A stretch of 54,695 bases of DNA from Lachnospiraceae bacterium UBA7202 (GTDB lineage: Bacteria; Bacillota; Clostridia; Lachnospirales; Lachnospiraceae), in assembly GCA_002490705.1 (NCBI GenBank), contig DKUO01000027.1, forward strand, positions 1 through 54,695, written 5' to 3'. The notes beneath the pieces are model-generated. The model saw nothing but the letters and a program-made list of their open reading frames with translations, did no database searches and was not told where the DNA came from. Positions 1 through 8,512 of this stretch are shown piece after piece (position 1 is the stretch's first letter; each line of letters begins with the position of its first letter). The position numbers and the translations under genes were made by a program.

Positions 1-229
1 GTTTCCACTGATGATATGTATTAAATTGCTGATCTTCATCTAATTTACAAAATCTTATCCCTCTATATATTTCTATCTTTTTTCCACGTTTACAGCATAA
101 ATAACAATAAATATTTTTCTCTAATTGAAATCGAAAACCATAATAATCATTTCCTATCTTCTCAAGTGTTTTTTTCCTTTTCATCCACTTACTAACCCAC
201 ATATTATCATTCCTATATTTCCAAAACAT
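1..229 (-). CDS. Partial hypothetical protein, truncated by the window edge
   Basis: An ATG at 229-227 opens a frame that stays open for 76 codons to the left edge, so only the N-terminus is visible. It begins MFWKYRNDNMW, is rich in Lys, Tyr and Ile, and has a CYLCC cysteine cluster near residue 47. It starts three bases after the stop of the nucleotidyltransferase upstream, so the two are probably translationally coupled. The codons are strongly A/T-biased compared with the genes from 2262 onward, which hints at transferred DNA. Family unknown. It does not look like a HepT-type HEPN start, which would have been the expected toxin partner. Confidence 0.5.
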   Translation of the reverse strand, partial: MFWKYRNDNMWVSKWMKRKKTLEKIGNDYYGFRFQLEKNIYCYLCCKRGKKIEIYRGIRFCKLDEDQQFNTYHQWK

Positions 230-232
230 TAC

Positions 233-568
233 TCAGGCAATTTTAATTCCTTCCCTCTCTACATTCTGATAAAAACACGATACCGCCATATACTGATGAT
301 ACAATCGCCAACTCTGAATCACAGGCGCTAAAACCACATCATATTCCAAATCAATCTGATCTGAAACATCTAAAATCTTACTCCTTGCTTTCTCAAGCTC
401 TTCCTGCGCAACATCCAACAAAACCATAATGTCGATATCGCTGTCATTTGTAAAATCACCCCGCGCACAGGAACCATACAAAATCACAGCATGTAAAACT
501 GTTCCATAAATTCTCTCTACTTCTTTTGCAAACTGTGTCACGACTGCTCTGATTTTTTCCTCACACAT
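233..568 (-). CDS. Minimal nucleotidyltransferase-domain protein (MNT type)
   Basis: A 111-residue protein consisting almost only of a polymerase-beta-like nucleotidyltransferase fold. The signature is visible: Gly-Ser at residues 32-33, then SDID with candidate metal ligands Asp44 and Asp46. Such stand-alone domains move a nucleotide or AMP onto a protein or small molecule; in MntA/HepT pairs they act as antitoxins by AMPylating a HEPN toxin. No HEPN partner is recognisable here: the gene downstream starts three bases after this stop but has no HEPN signature in its visible part. The ribosome site is a purine run (GGAAGGGGAAAGG) just before the ATG. Substrate unknown. Confidence 0.75.
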   Translation of the reverse strand: MCEEKIRAVVTQFAKEVERIYGTVLHAVILYGSCARGDFTNDSDIDIMVLLDVAQEELEKARSKILDVSDQIDLEYDVVLAPVIQSWRLYHQYMAVSCFYQNVEREGIKIA

Positions 569-657
569 ACAGCCTTTCCCCTTCCGCCGCTCAAGATATC
601 CGCATTAAAATCCCATACTATATCCATGAAAATCATAAAAATATTATAGTCCAAATA

Positions 658-2094
658 TCACATAATTACAACTTTCGAGCCGAAAAGTGTCTGGTATTCC
701 CCCTCTTCATCCAAACATTTCCCAACCCCAACCAACTCCGCTCCCTCTTCCTCCGCTCTCTTCCTCACTGTTTCGGTAAAACCGCCCTTACTGATAAATA
801 TCATCGTTTTCTCTCTCACATCAGGAAACGCCTCCGTGGCCGCCACCAGGTCATCATATTCCTCCATTGCCATGGGCCTGTTTCGGAACTTGCATTCCAC
901 AAAGATACCTTTCTCCCCTTTCCGGTCGAGAGCGAGCAGATCCACATCATCCTGTGCCTTGATAATCGGATTATTTCCCCACCATCTTCCAATGACAAAC
1001 GGAACAAAAGGAAGTGTTCCGGCCTTGGCTCGTCTGATCAAATACTGCCTACAGATATCCTCAAATACAGGACCCATATAGCCGTTGATTTCCCCCATGA
1101 TTTCATCCGCCGCCTTATCAATTCCTAACATGCTGTAATAACTTTTATTTGAAAATACATATCTGTACCAAAACCTGTAAAAATGGTCGGTGATCCCATA
1201 AATACCCTTTTTACTGCTATCCGATTCACCGCAGGGAACATGTTTTTCCAACAGGCGCAGTGTCTGTAAGGTCAACATATATTTACTGCACTTACTCCTT
1301 TCCTCATGAATGCGGTCTGCAATTTCCACAACTCTGTTACAACCGTTTGCGACCGCCTCCAGAATGGAATTATAAACAGCCGGCTCTCTGAGTTCCATAC
1401 GCAGTAATGTCTGCGGTTCATCATTTAAAAATGCGCCCTCCGTCAAAATTTCCGAAATAAGATTTTCCTTGAGAGATCGTTTGGGATCAAAAGCAATCAG
1501 ATATCTCGGAACACCCCCAAGAATGCCGTATGCAATCAGCTTTTCTTCCTCCGAATAATTCGGGAAAAACGCTGCGCTTTCCAGATAATCAAATGGTAAA
1601 ACCTCCATACTGCCCGTACTGCGTCCGTATAAAGGACTCTTGTATCCCATAACGTCATTAAGCATAAAGCTGACGCTGGAACCGCAAAGAATCAGAAACA
1701 GATTCCGTTCTTTCCAATCGTGATCAATTTTGTGCTGAAGGATGCTCTTAATGCTGGGATTGGACTCCGCCAAAAACGGGAATTCATCAATAATCAATAC
1801 CGTTCTGTGATCCTGTGCTTTTCTGCCAAGATAGTCCAGCGCATCTTCCCAGTTTTCAAATTTCGATATAAAATTACCGTCAAAATACTCCTGTACAAGC
1901 CTTGAAAAATCCTGTAGGTTTAAAGTATCATTTTTTTCCTGCGCAGAAAAAAATATCGTTTTATGCGTTTTGGAAAACTCCTGCAAAATAGTTGTTTTTC
2001 CGATTCTCCGTCTTCCATACATAATCATAAATTCAAATCGCGTACTTTCATACATCTGTTCCAGCCGATTCATTTCCTCTATTCTTCCGATCAA
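658..2094 (-). CDS. AAA-type ATPase with C-terminal DUF234/nuclease-like domain
   Basis: About 478 residues. Near the N-terminus is a Walker A motif GRRRIGKTT and about 70 residues on a Walker B VLIIDEF, typical of the archaeal-type ATPases that carry DUF234. The C-terminal quarter has a D...ECK pattern (DDVDLLAL followed by FVECKFR) like a PD-(D/E)xK nuclease fold. The frame is open further upstream to a TTG at 2133, but that start would lie inside the hairpin at 2132-2172; the TTG at 2094 has a GAGGGTG ribosome site and gives the family-like start LIGRIEEMN. Members are common in gut Bacteria and Archaea and their role is unsettled (mobile-element or defence links have been suggested). The nucleotidyltransferase gene follows 89 bases downstream. 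Confidence 0.8.
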   Translation of the reverse strand: MIGRIEEMNRLEQMYESTRFEFMIMYGRRRIGKTTILQEFSKTHKTIFFSAQEKNDTLNLQDFSRLVQEYFDGNFISKFENWEDALDYLGRKAQDHRTVLIIDEFPFLAESNPSIKSILQHKIDHDWKERNLFLILCGSSVSFMLNDVMGYKSPLYGRSTGSMEVLPFDYLESAAFFPNYSEEEKLIAYGILGGVPRYLIAFDPKRSLKENLISEILTEGAFLNDEPQTLLRMELREPAVYNSILEAVANGCNRVVEIADRIHEERSKCSKYMLTLQTLRLLEKHVPCGESDSSKKGIYGITDHFYRFWYRYVFSNKSYYSMLGIDKAADEIMGEINGYMGPVFEDICRQYLIRRAKAGTLPFVPFVIGRWWGNNPIIKAQDDVDLLALDRKGEKGIFVECKFRNRPMAMEEYDDLVAATEAFPDVREKTMIFISKGGFTETVRKRAEEEGAELVGVGKCLDEEGEYQTLFGSKVVIM

Positions 2095-2131
2095 AACGTC
2101 ACCCTCTTTTTCAATTAAAATCCGCAACAGC

Positions 2132-2172
2132 AAAAAGCTACTTATAAGTAGTATACTTTAAAGTAGCTTTTT
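2132..2172 (-). terminator. Probable intrinsic terminator of the TIGR00266 gene
   Basis: A perfect 12-bp inverted repeat (2132-2143 and 2161-2172) with a 17-base loop. Read on the minus strand the second arm ends in TTTTT, as expected for a Rho-independent terminator after the gene ending at 2262. The stem is A/T-rich, so it may be weak. It also sits just upstream of the ATPase gene and could double as an operator. Confidence 0.55.
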
Positions 2173-2261
2173 ATTCAAGACAAAATGCCGGCTTTTTCTT
2201 CCCTGCCCCGTTATATGTATCATCTGATAAAACCGGAACGCGATATCGCTCCGCTCTTTTG

Positions 2262-2945
2262 TTATCTCGACGACGGCACCATCCTGATAATCCGTCCTGC
2301 AAACTCATTGAAATTCTGCGTCTGGAGTATCACTCTGCCCGGCCCTGTCAATTTAGTCAAAAACAAGCCCTCGCCGCCCAGAAAGATATTTTTCAATCCC
2401 TTTACGGTCTCGATCTCATACTGCACGGTTTTCTCAAAGGCCACCACATTTCCCGTATCTACCTTAAGGACTTCGCCCGGCGCCAGATTCTTTTCCACCT
2501 TATTGCCATCGATTTCCAGAAAAACCATTCCGCTTCCGTTAATATCCTGCAAAATAAATCCCTCTCCGCCGAATAATCCGGCAGAAAACTTCTTCGTAAA
2601 CGCCACGTTTAAACTCACTGTCTCCTGCGCGCAGAGAAAAGCTCCCTTCTGACAGATCATACCGCCGCAGGCTCCTACGTCGACGGGAAGCACCTCCCCC
2701 GCCACCGTTGACGCAAAGGCCACCATACTGCCCGGACGCTCTGCCCTGTAAGTTGCCATAAAAAGGGATTCTCCGGTAAACATCCTGCCGATGCTTTTCC
2801 CCAGGCCGCCCTTCATGTTGGAGTCCATGGATATCCCCTCCGTCATCCACGCCATGCCGCCCGACTGGGTATACATGGATTCGCCCGGCGCATCAAACAT
2901 AACCTCCACCGCCGGCATCGTGTCTCCGATAATTTTGTACTGCAT
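2262..2945 (-). CDS. TIGR00266/AIM24 family protein
   Basis: A 227-residue soluble protein made of repeated beta-rich, Gly-rich segments (for example GGEGFILQ and later GGEGLFLTKL), the look of the TIGR00266/AIM24 family, which has a tryptophan RNA-binding attenuator-like beta fold. Bacterial function is not established. A clear AAGGAGG ribosome site lies 7-8 bases before the ATG. The full-length family core is present, with no signal peptide or membrane segment. The next gene on the same strand begins 26 bases upstream, so the two may be cotranscribed. Confidence 0.85.
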   Translation of the reverse strand: MQYKIIGDTMPAVEVMFDAPGESMYTQSGGMAWMTEGISMDSNMKGGLGKSIGRMFTGESLFMATYRAERPGSMVAFASTVAGEVLPVDVGACGGMICQKGAFLCAQETVSLNVAFTKKFSAGLFGGEGFILQDINGSGMVFLEIDGNKVEKNLAPGEVLKVDTGNVVAFEKTVQYEIETVKGLKNIFLGGEGLFLTKLTGPGRVILQTQNFNEFAGRIIRMVPSSR

Positions 2946-2971
2946 AATGAATTCCTCCTTTTCTCTCTTCC

Positions 2972-3373
2972 CTAAAACTGAATGATCTCCGGCTCATGGG
3001 TAAACGCACTGATGGTCGCCGTCGCATTTTGAAAATAGAGCACCTGCGTATTGCCGTCATCAGCCGCATACATTCCCTGCAGCGACGGATAGGCGTCTAA
3101 CAGGGACTGCCTTGCCTCCCTACGGTCATCCTCCACCAGCTCTCCCGCAATGCGAATCCACTCTCCGCCCTGAAAGGCGCAGATCTCCGCTTTGGGATTT
3201 GCCGCCAACTGCTTTGACACATCCTTGCTCTTTCCGGTCTGAATATATAACTTTCCCTCAAAGATATGCGCCGTGCCGAAAGGTCTAACTCTCGGCTGGT
3301 CCCCCTCCACGGTGGCCAGATAGTATGTATGCGCTTCCTTTAAAAACTGTGTTACCTTTTCGATTCCTTCCAT
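2972..3373 (-). CDS. Pyridoxamine 5-phosphate oxidase-like flavin protein
   Basis: A 133-residue single-domain split-barrel protein. The N-terminal half shows the family pattern: YLATVEGDQPRVRPFG followed by GKLYIQTGKSKDVSKQL, the region that forms the FMN or F420 pocket in PPOX-type proteins. Members of this size act as flavin reductases, or bind haem or flavin without a known substrate; true PdxH is longer. Ribosome site AAAGGAGG lies before the ATG. It is the upstream neighbour of the TIGR00266 gene with a 26-base gap. Exact activity cannot be read from sequence. Confidence 0.85.
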   Translation of the reverse strand: MEGIEKVTQFLKEAHTYYLATVEGDQPRVRPFGTAHIFEGKLYIQTGKSKDVSKQLAANPKAEICAFQGGEWIRIAGELVEDDRREARQSLLDAYPSLQGMYAADDGNTQVLYFQNATATISAFTHEPEIIQF

Positions 3374-3450
3374 CGTTTTCCTCCTTTAAATTTTTCAGAT
3401 CTCTTACTCCTATCATACACCTATGTGAGAACTGCACAATATTATTTATT

Positions 3451-4902
3451 CTACAGCAGCCGCCTCTTCCTCTCAATCATCTCGTCGATCCGCTCAATAT
3501 ACTGGCCCACGTCCTTCACATTCTCGCACCGTTCGATCCTGTCGTCCGGAAATACCCCCTTGGTAATCGCGCCTGCGCCGAGGGCCAGAATAGTCTGCTT
3601 TTCCTCATTAATCAAAATATTGTAGATGCCGTACTTATCCCGTCTGGCATACCCCACATTTTCAAAATTTCCGGACATATTTTTCTGCCGGTAGAGATAG
3701 TAGGGCACCATGTCCATATCCGCCGCACCACGGGCCGCAATCTCCATGATCTCGTCCGTATTATTGTAGGCGGTAGCGCCGTTTTCCTCGATCCAGCGTC
3801 CCAGCTTGGAGGCCCTCTTTACTGCCAGAGAGTGCACTGTCAATTCGTCCGGCGAAAGCGCTTGAATGGCCTCAATCGTATGGGCCACATCTGCCGCCGT
3901 CTCTCCGGGAAGTCCCAGAATCATATCCATATTGATATTGGTAAAGCCAATGCGGCGCGCCAGATGAAAGGCTTCCTCCACCTGCTCCACCGTATGCCGT
4001 CTGCCGATCAGATCGAGTGTTTCCTGCTTCATGGTCTGGGGATTCACGGAAATTCTCGTCACGCCGTTTTCATAGAGTACCCGCAGCTTATCCTCCGTGA
4101 TGCTGTCGGCCCTGCCCGCCTCCACCGTAAATTCCTGTACCGTGCCGAAATCAAAGGCGCCCCGCAATTTCTTAAGCAGCCAATCCAATTGCTCTGCGGA
4201 CAACGAAGTGGGAGTACCGCCGCCAATATATACGGTATCCAGTATTTTATCCCGAAACAGCAGAGCCGTCTCCTCAATCTCCCGCCCCAACGCCGTCAAA
4301 TACTCACCCACTCTCTTTTTCCACGCGCTTATAGGATAGGAGGTAAAAGAACAGTACAGGCAAGTGGTAGGGCAAAAGGGAATGCCCACATAGAGACTGT
4401 AGCCGTTTTCATAATGCAGGGCGCTCAAAATTTCCTGTTCTCTCTCTGCAATTTCAATGGCAAGCTTCGTCTTCTCCTCGCTCACCAGATGCATTTCCCG
4501 CAGATAAGCAGCGATTTCCTCCCTGCTGTCCCCCTGCTCCCTCATAGTCATGGCAATCTTTGTGGGACGGATTCCCGTCAGATTGCCCCATGGAAGCGTC
4601 CTTCCCGTCTCCCGGCAAAGAGAACGATAAAAAAAGCGTTTGAAGGCATTCTTATATGCCGGAGTGCCTTCCTCCTCCTCGGGATGCCATGTGTAAACCG
4701 TATGTAAATTATTTGAAAAAGCCAGCGTCACTTCCTTCTCCCCGAAGATAAGCTCCATCACCGGCTCCCCCTCCAGAATCCTTCTGTCTCTGATCTGGGA
4801 ATCCGGCGCGAGCATGTGGGGTTCCCACTCCGGATAAAAGGATTTTAAAATTGCCTGAATGTCATACTCAAATTGCGTCTTATTGCTCTTTATGATCTGC
4901 AT
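3451..4902 (-). CDS. hemZ: Oxygen-independent coproporphyrinogen III dehydrogenase-like radical SAM protein HemZ
   Basis: A 483-residue radical SAM protein. The [4Fe-4S]-binding cysteines are in GIPFCPTTCLYCSF at Cys177, Cys181 and Cys184 (CX3CX2C, as in HemN/HemZ), followed by a glycine-rich SAM motif YIGGGTPTSLS. An N-terminal domain of about 165 residues precedes the barrel, which separates HemZ from the shorter HemW. By family it oxidatively decarboxylates coproporphyrinogen III using SAM. No other haem genes lie in the window, and many Clostridia keep HemZ without a full haem pathway, so the physiological role is open. The ribosome site (GGGTAG) is modest. Confidence 0.9.
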   Translation of the reverse strand: MQIIKSNKTQFEYDIQAILKSFYPEWEPHMLAPDSQIRDRRILEGEPVMELIFGEKEVTLAFSNNLHTVYTWHPEEEEGTPAYKNAFKRFFYRSLCRETGRTLPWGNLTGIRPTKIAMTMREQGDSREEIAAYLREMHLVSEEKTKLAIEIAEREQEILSALHYENGYSLYVGIPFCPTTCLYCSFTSYPISAWKKRVGEYLTALGREIEETALLFRDKILDTVYIGGGTPTSLSAEQLDWLLKKLRGAFDFGTVQEFTVEAGRADSITEDKLRVLYENGVTRISVNPQTMKQETLDLIGRRHTVEQVEEAFHLARRIGFTNINMDMILGLPGETAADVAHTIEAIQALSPDELTVHSLAVKRASKLGRWIEENGATAYNNTDEIMEIAARGAADMDMVPYYLYRQKNMSGNFENVGYARRDKYGIYNILINEEKQTILALGAGAITKGVFPDDRIERCENVKDVGQYIERIDEMIERKRRLL

Positions 4903-4937
4903 AATTTATCTACCCAAAACCTTTCTTCAAAACCATT

Positions 4938-5621
4938 CTACCTGTCCCTTGGCATAGCCATTTTTTCCTTTACTCCGGCGGCGTCTATCCCCGGATGGGT
5001 CAGATACAGACGGCAGATTTGTTCCGCCATTTCCCGGGAGATTCCATACTTTGCCGCGATCTCAGAAACACTCTTTCCCTTGTCCACATCCCGCAGTATG
5101 GCTCTCAATTCTTTTTCCGTAAAAACTGTTTCCTTCTGTTCACAGCTTCCCGCCGTCGCCTCCGTGGCCTGCTGTGCAATATCCTTCTTCCACACGCGGA
5201 TTTCTCCTTCTTCCACTTCCACCACAGCCATCGTCACCGGCTGGGAAAAGCGTCTCGGGCCGCAGCTTCCGGGATTTAGGTATAACCGATTTTCCTCCCG
5301 TCTCTCCTCATATTTATGGGAATGTCCGTAAATGACAAGATCATATCCCGTAAGATCCGCTGGGATTTCCTTCTTATTATGTACCATAAAAACCCGCAGG
5401 CCACAGACTTCCGCAGACAGTGTCTGGGGCAGTTCCTCCGCCCACTCCTTGTCCGCGTTGCCCCTGACCACATAGAGCGGGGCGATTTCCCGCAGCCTCT
5501 CGAGCACCTGCGGCGTATTGATATCTCCCGCGTGAAGAATCACGTCGCATTCCCGCAAAATCTGTAAAACCTCCTCCCGCAGCTTTCCGTGGGTATCTGA
5601 TAATACACCGATTCTCTTCAT
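4938..5621 (-). CDS. YfcE/MJ0936-type metallophosphoesterase with C-terminal helical extension
   Basis: Residues 1-160 form a calcineurin-like phosphodiesterase: Asp9 and His11 in SDTHG, Asp33 in HAGD, Asn55 in RGNAD, then VHNK and GHSH, all the metal ligands of the YfcE family. Members hydrolyse phosphodiesters in vitro; the natural substrate is uncertain. The protein is about 60 residues longer than a minimal YfcE. The extra C-terminal part, from about residue 165, contains a segment like a helix-turn-helix (VSEIAAKYGISREMAEQICR). Strong ribosome site GAGGAGGG. It lies 62 bases downstream of enolase behind a hairpin, so it is probably in the enolase transcript. Confidence 0.88.
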   Translation of the reverse strand: MKRIGVLSDTHGKLREEVLQILRECDVILHAGDINTPQVLERLREIAPLYVVRGNADKEWAEELPQTLSAEVCGLRVFMVHNKKEIPADLTGYDLVIYGHSHKYEERREENRLYLNPGSCGPRRFSQPVTMAVVEVEEGEIRVWKKDIAQQATEATAGSCEQKETVFTEKELRAILRDVDKGKSVSEIAAKYGISREMAEQICRLYLTHPGIDAAGVKEKMAMPRDR

Positions 5622-5636
5622 AGCTTTTCCCTCCTC

Positions 5637-5669
5637 AAGCGCCTCTCCACCTCCTGTAGAGAGACGCTT
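5637..5669 (-). other. Intercistronic hairpin between eno and the phosphoesterase gene
   Basis: Arms of 11 bases (5637-5647 and 5659-5669, one mismatch) around an 11-base loop, directly upstream of the GAGGAGGG ribosome site. There is no T-tract on the minus strand, so it is not a classical terminator. It could stabilise the upstream eno message or tune translation of the downstream gene. Confidence 0.45.
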
Positions 5670-5683
5670 CCTACTATCTATAG

Positions 5684-7084
5684 TCAGATTTTGTTAAAAG
5701 GCTCTTTATAGCATGCCACGCTTCCCAGATCCTCCTCGATCCGAAGAAGCTGATTATATTTTGCAACACGGTCGCTTCGGCAGGGCGCTCCTGTCTTGAT
5801 CTGCCCGGCGTTGACCGCCACGGCAAGATCCGCGATAAAGGTATCCTCCGTCTCGCCGGAACGGTGGGAAATCACCGCCTTGTACCCGTTCTTCTGGGCC
5901 ATTTCTATGGCGTCCATAGCCTCGCTGACCGTACCGATCTGATTCACTTTGACCAAAATTGCATTGGCCACATGCAGCTTAATCCCCGCGTCCAATCGCT
6001 TGGTGTTTGTCACAAAAAGATCGTCACCCACCAGCTGTATACGGTCCCCCAGCTTCTTCGTCATCATCTGCCATCCGTCCCAGTCGTCCTCGGCAAGGCC
6101 GTCCTCGATGGAAATGATCGGATAGCGCTCCACAAGTTCCTCGTAGTAGGCCACCATTTCCTCGGTGCTGCGGGTAATCTCCGGTATCTCCCCGCAATTT
6201 TCCGTCCGGCATCCGGCCTCATAGCAATCCGCCACATAGGAACCGTCTATCTCCTCCTGCCTGCGCTGCTTTAGCTGCGTCTCTCCGGGGAAATGATACA
6301 CGCCGTCGGCCTCCTGATAGAGCTCGGACGCCGCCACATCCAGCGCAATTTTGATATCCTGTCCGGGTGTGTAGCCCGCCGCTTTAATGGACTCCACAAT
6401 CAAATCCAGAACCGCAAACGCGTCCGGCAGGGAAGGTGCAAACCCGCCTTCGTCTCCCACGCCTGTAGACAGATGCCTGTCGTTACAGATCTTTTTCAGA
6501 TTGTGATAAATTTCCGCGCAGATGCGCAGGCCGTCGGCAAAGCTCTCCGCCTGCACCGGCATAATCATAAACTCCTGAAAATCCACCGTATTGTCCGCAT
6601 GCTTTCCGCCGTTTAAAATGTTCATCATGGGCACCGGCAAAAGTCTGGTGTAAGCGCCGCCCAGATAGCGGTAAAGAGGAATCCCCATAGCCTCCGCCCC
6701 TGCCTTGGCGCAGGCCATGGATACCCCCAGGGTGGCATTCGCGCCCAAATTACTCTTGTTGTCCGTACCGTCCTGCTCGATCAAAACGCGGTCAATCAAT
6801 CCCTGGTCAAAGGCATTCATCCCCAGAAGCGCCTCTCTGATCTTGGTGTTGACATTGTTCACCGCTTTGGTTGTGCCGAGACCGAAATACGCGGTTTCTC
6901 CGTCCCGCAGCTCCACCGCCTCAAATCTTCCGGTGCTGGCGCCGCTGGGAACGGCGGCACGCCCCGTATACTGCCTGCCGCCCACCTCTTTCTCCACGGT
7001 CACCTCCGCCTCCACGGTGGGGTTGCCTCTGGAATCCAAAATCTGTCTTGCATGTACATCCACAATTCGTAGTTTCATAGCCAT
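5684..7084 (-). CDS. eno: Enolase with a Cys-containing insertion
   Basis: Phosphopyruvate hydratase of glycolysis, interconverting 2-phosphoglycerate and phosphoenolpyruvate in the cytosol. Family landmarks are intact: DSRGNPTVE near residue 18, GDEGGFAP near 210, SIEDGLAEDDWDGW near 325, and SHRSGETEDT. At 466 residues it is about 35 longer than usual; the extra length lies at about residues 268-306, between the second metal-site region and SIEDG, and carries Cys287, Cys292 and Cys297. The active-site segments are on either side, so activity is expected to be retained. Ribosome site AGGAGG precedes the first of two close in-frame ATGs; the second (residue 3) could also serve. Monocistronic or with the phosphoesterase downstream. 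Confidence 0.95.
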   Translation of the reverse strand: MAMKLRIVDVHARQILDSRGNPTVEAEVTVEKEVGGRQYTGRAAVPSGASTGRFEAVELRDGETAYFGLGTTKAVNNVNTKIREALLGMNAFDQGLIDRVLIEQDGTDNKSNLGANATLGVSMACAKAGAEAMGIPLYRYLGGAYTRLLPVPMMNILNGGKHADNTVDFQEFMIMPVQAESFADGLRICAEIYHNLKKICNDRHLSTGVGDEGGFAPSLPDAFAVLDLIVESIKAAGYTPGQDIKIALDVAASELYQEADGVYHFPGETQLKQRRQEEIDGSYVADCYEAGCRTENCGEIPEITRSTEEMVAYYEELVERYPIISIEDGLAEDDWDGWQMMTKKLGDRIQLVGDDLFVTNTKRLDAGIKLHVANAILVKVNQIGTVSEAMDAIEMAQKNGYKAVISHRSGETEDTFIADLAVAVNAGQIKTGAPCRSDRVAKYNQLLRIEEDLGSVACYKEPFNKI

Positions 7085-7145
7085 ATAAAAAACCTCCTGT
7101 GCACAAACTGCTTTTTATTGCTAGTATGCACACAAAAGGCTTCTT

Positions 7146-8498
7146 TTACTCATTCCGTATCGCCGCCAGCGGGCTCAACCGCATTGCGCGCCTTGCCGGG
7201 AAAAAGCCTGCCACCATACCCACCATCACCGCAAACACCAGCGATAAAAGCGCAAGCCAAACAGGAATATAAGAAATTCCGCCGGTAGTGCCCATATATT
7301 CATTGGCGCCGGCCGCCACCTTATTGATCACCACGGAAAGGATCAGGCTTAAAATCAGGCCGATCACGCCGCCGATAAAACCAATAAAACCGGCCTCCAT
7401 CAAAAACAGGCTGCGGATGTTGCGAAGATCACAGCCCAGCACCTTCATCACGCCGATCTCCTTGGTCCTCTCATAGATGGACATCATCATCGTATTGGTA
7501 ATACCGATGGCCGCCACAAAGAGCGACACCGCGCCGATGCCACCGAGCACCGCCTGAATGTAGCCCATGGTCTTCTGCTCGGACTCCACCCATTCCGCCT
7601 GGCTGTAAGCGTCATATCCCAGATCCTGCAGCTTATTTTGCAGGGAAACCACATGATCCATATCGTCCACATTCACCAGAAGCTGATTATAAAAAATCTC
7701 TTTGTAGGGCTTCCCCGTTTTCGTGGAAGGCTGCCCCGGAATCACCTTGTTTTTGAAAATCTTCTTTAACTCCGTCTCCAACTGCCCGATATCGCAATAG
7801 GTCTGCCAGCCATACCGGCTCCATTCGTCCTCGCCCGGCGTCGCCTCCACACCGCAGGTCTCAATCAGATACTTCTTCGGCGGCTTCTGCGTCTGTCCGT
7901 TTTCATCCGGCGTACCCGCCGCATAGTAGGCGTCCATATCAAAAACCACGAAAATAGGGTCCTTCATCAGATCAATGTCCGGCAAAATTCCCGTATCCCA
8001 GTAACTGCCGCCGTTTCCTTTGATACTTTGAAACTGCTGTAAAACCTGAGAACCGTAAAAAAAGGTTAAGGTCTGATCCTCTCCCGGAAGTCTTCCCTCC
8101 CCCACCTTGATATCCATGTCCGCAAACGCAGCCGGGGGTATTCCCTGAATCTGCAAATAGGCTTGATAACTGCCGTATTGGGCAATCGCCTGAGTCTGTA
8201 ACACGGGATAGACCGACTCCACATGCTCCATCGCCGAAATTTCATTGATTAAAGACTGATCGAGACGTTTGATCTCCTCCGAGGAGGAATCCCCCCAGGG
8301 CTCGTTCACCTCGATCTGGGTAAGGCTGCCATAGGACTCGTACTGCTCCATCAAAGACCGGCTGAGTCCCAATCCAAGAGATACCATCACCACAATGGAA
8401 GCCACGCCGATCACCACGCCCAGCACCGTCAGAATCGTTCTCACTTTTCTTTTCCAGAGATTACCGCTGCTCATCCGCAGCAAATCAAGAAACTTCAT
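7146..8498 (-). CDS. MacB/FtsX-type ABC transporter permease (YtrF-like)
   Basis: A 450-residue permease with one N-terminal membrane segment (residues about 20-45), a large extracellular MacB-type periplasmic-core-like domain of about 260 residues, and three C-terminal membrane segments ending in FPARRAMRLSPLAAIRNE, the hallmark C-terminus of FtsX/MacB permeases. It follows the CARDB-like protein by 14 bases and is the last gene of the six-gene operon starting at 14552. In the Bacillus Ytr system the equivalent permease, YtrF, works with the ATPase YtrE. By family it is a mechanotransmission-type complex acting on the cell envelope rather than a simple transporter; the substrate is unknown. 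Confidence 0.9.
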   Translation of the reverse strand: MKFLDLLRMSSGNLWKRKVRTILTVLGVVIGVASIVVMVSLGLGLSRSLMEQYESYGSLTQIEVNEPWGDSSSEEIKRLDQSLINEISAMEHVESVYPVLQTQAIAQYGSYQAYLQIQGIPPAAFADMDIKVGEGRLPGEDQTLTFFYGSQVLQQFQSIKGNGGSYWDTGILPDIDLMKDPIFVVFDMDAYYAAGTPDENGQTQKPPKKYLIETCGVEATPGEDEWSRYGWQTYCDIGQLETELKKIFKNKVIPGQPSTKTGKPYKEIFYNQLLVNVDDMDHVVSLQNKLQDLGYDAYSQAEWVESEQKTMGYIQAVLGGIGAVSLFVAAIGITNTMMMSIYERTKEIGVMKVLGCDLRNIRSLFLMEAGFIGFIGGVIGLILSLILSVVINKVAAGANEYMGTTGGISYIPVWLALLSLVFAVMVGMVAGFFPARRAMRLSPLAAIRNE

Positions 8499-8512
8499 GT
8501 TTCCCCCGCTTT

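Noticed and set aside
1..568. MntA/HepT toxin-antitoxin pair
   Set aside because: The nucleotidyltransferase fits MntA, but the visible 76 residues of the coupled gene show no HEPN pattern, so the pair cannot be claimed.
2132..2133. TTG at 2133 as the start of the DUF234-type ATPase
   Set aside because: It lies inside the terminator-like hairpin with no ribosome site; the TTG at 2094 has GAGGGTG and gives a family-like N-terminus.
3325..4707. A 460-codon plus-strand open frame opposite hemZ
   Set aside because: It is antisense to a clear radical SAM gene, has low-complexity His/Leu-rich composition, no ribosome site and no recognisable domain.
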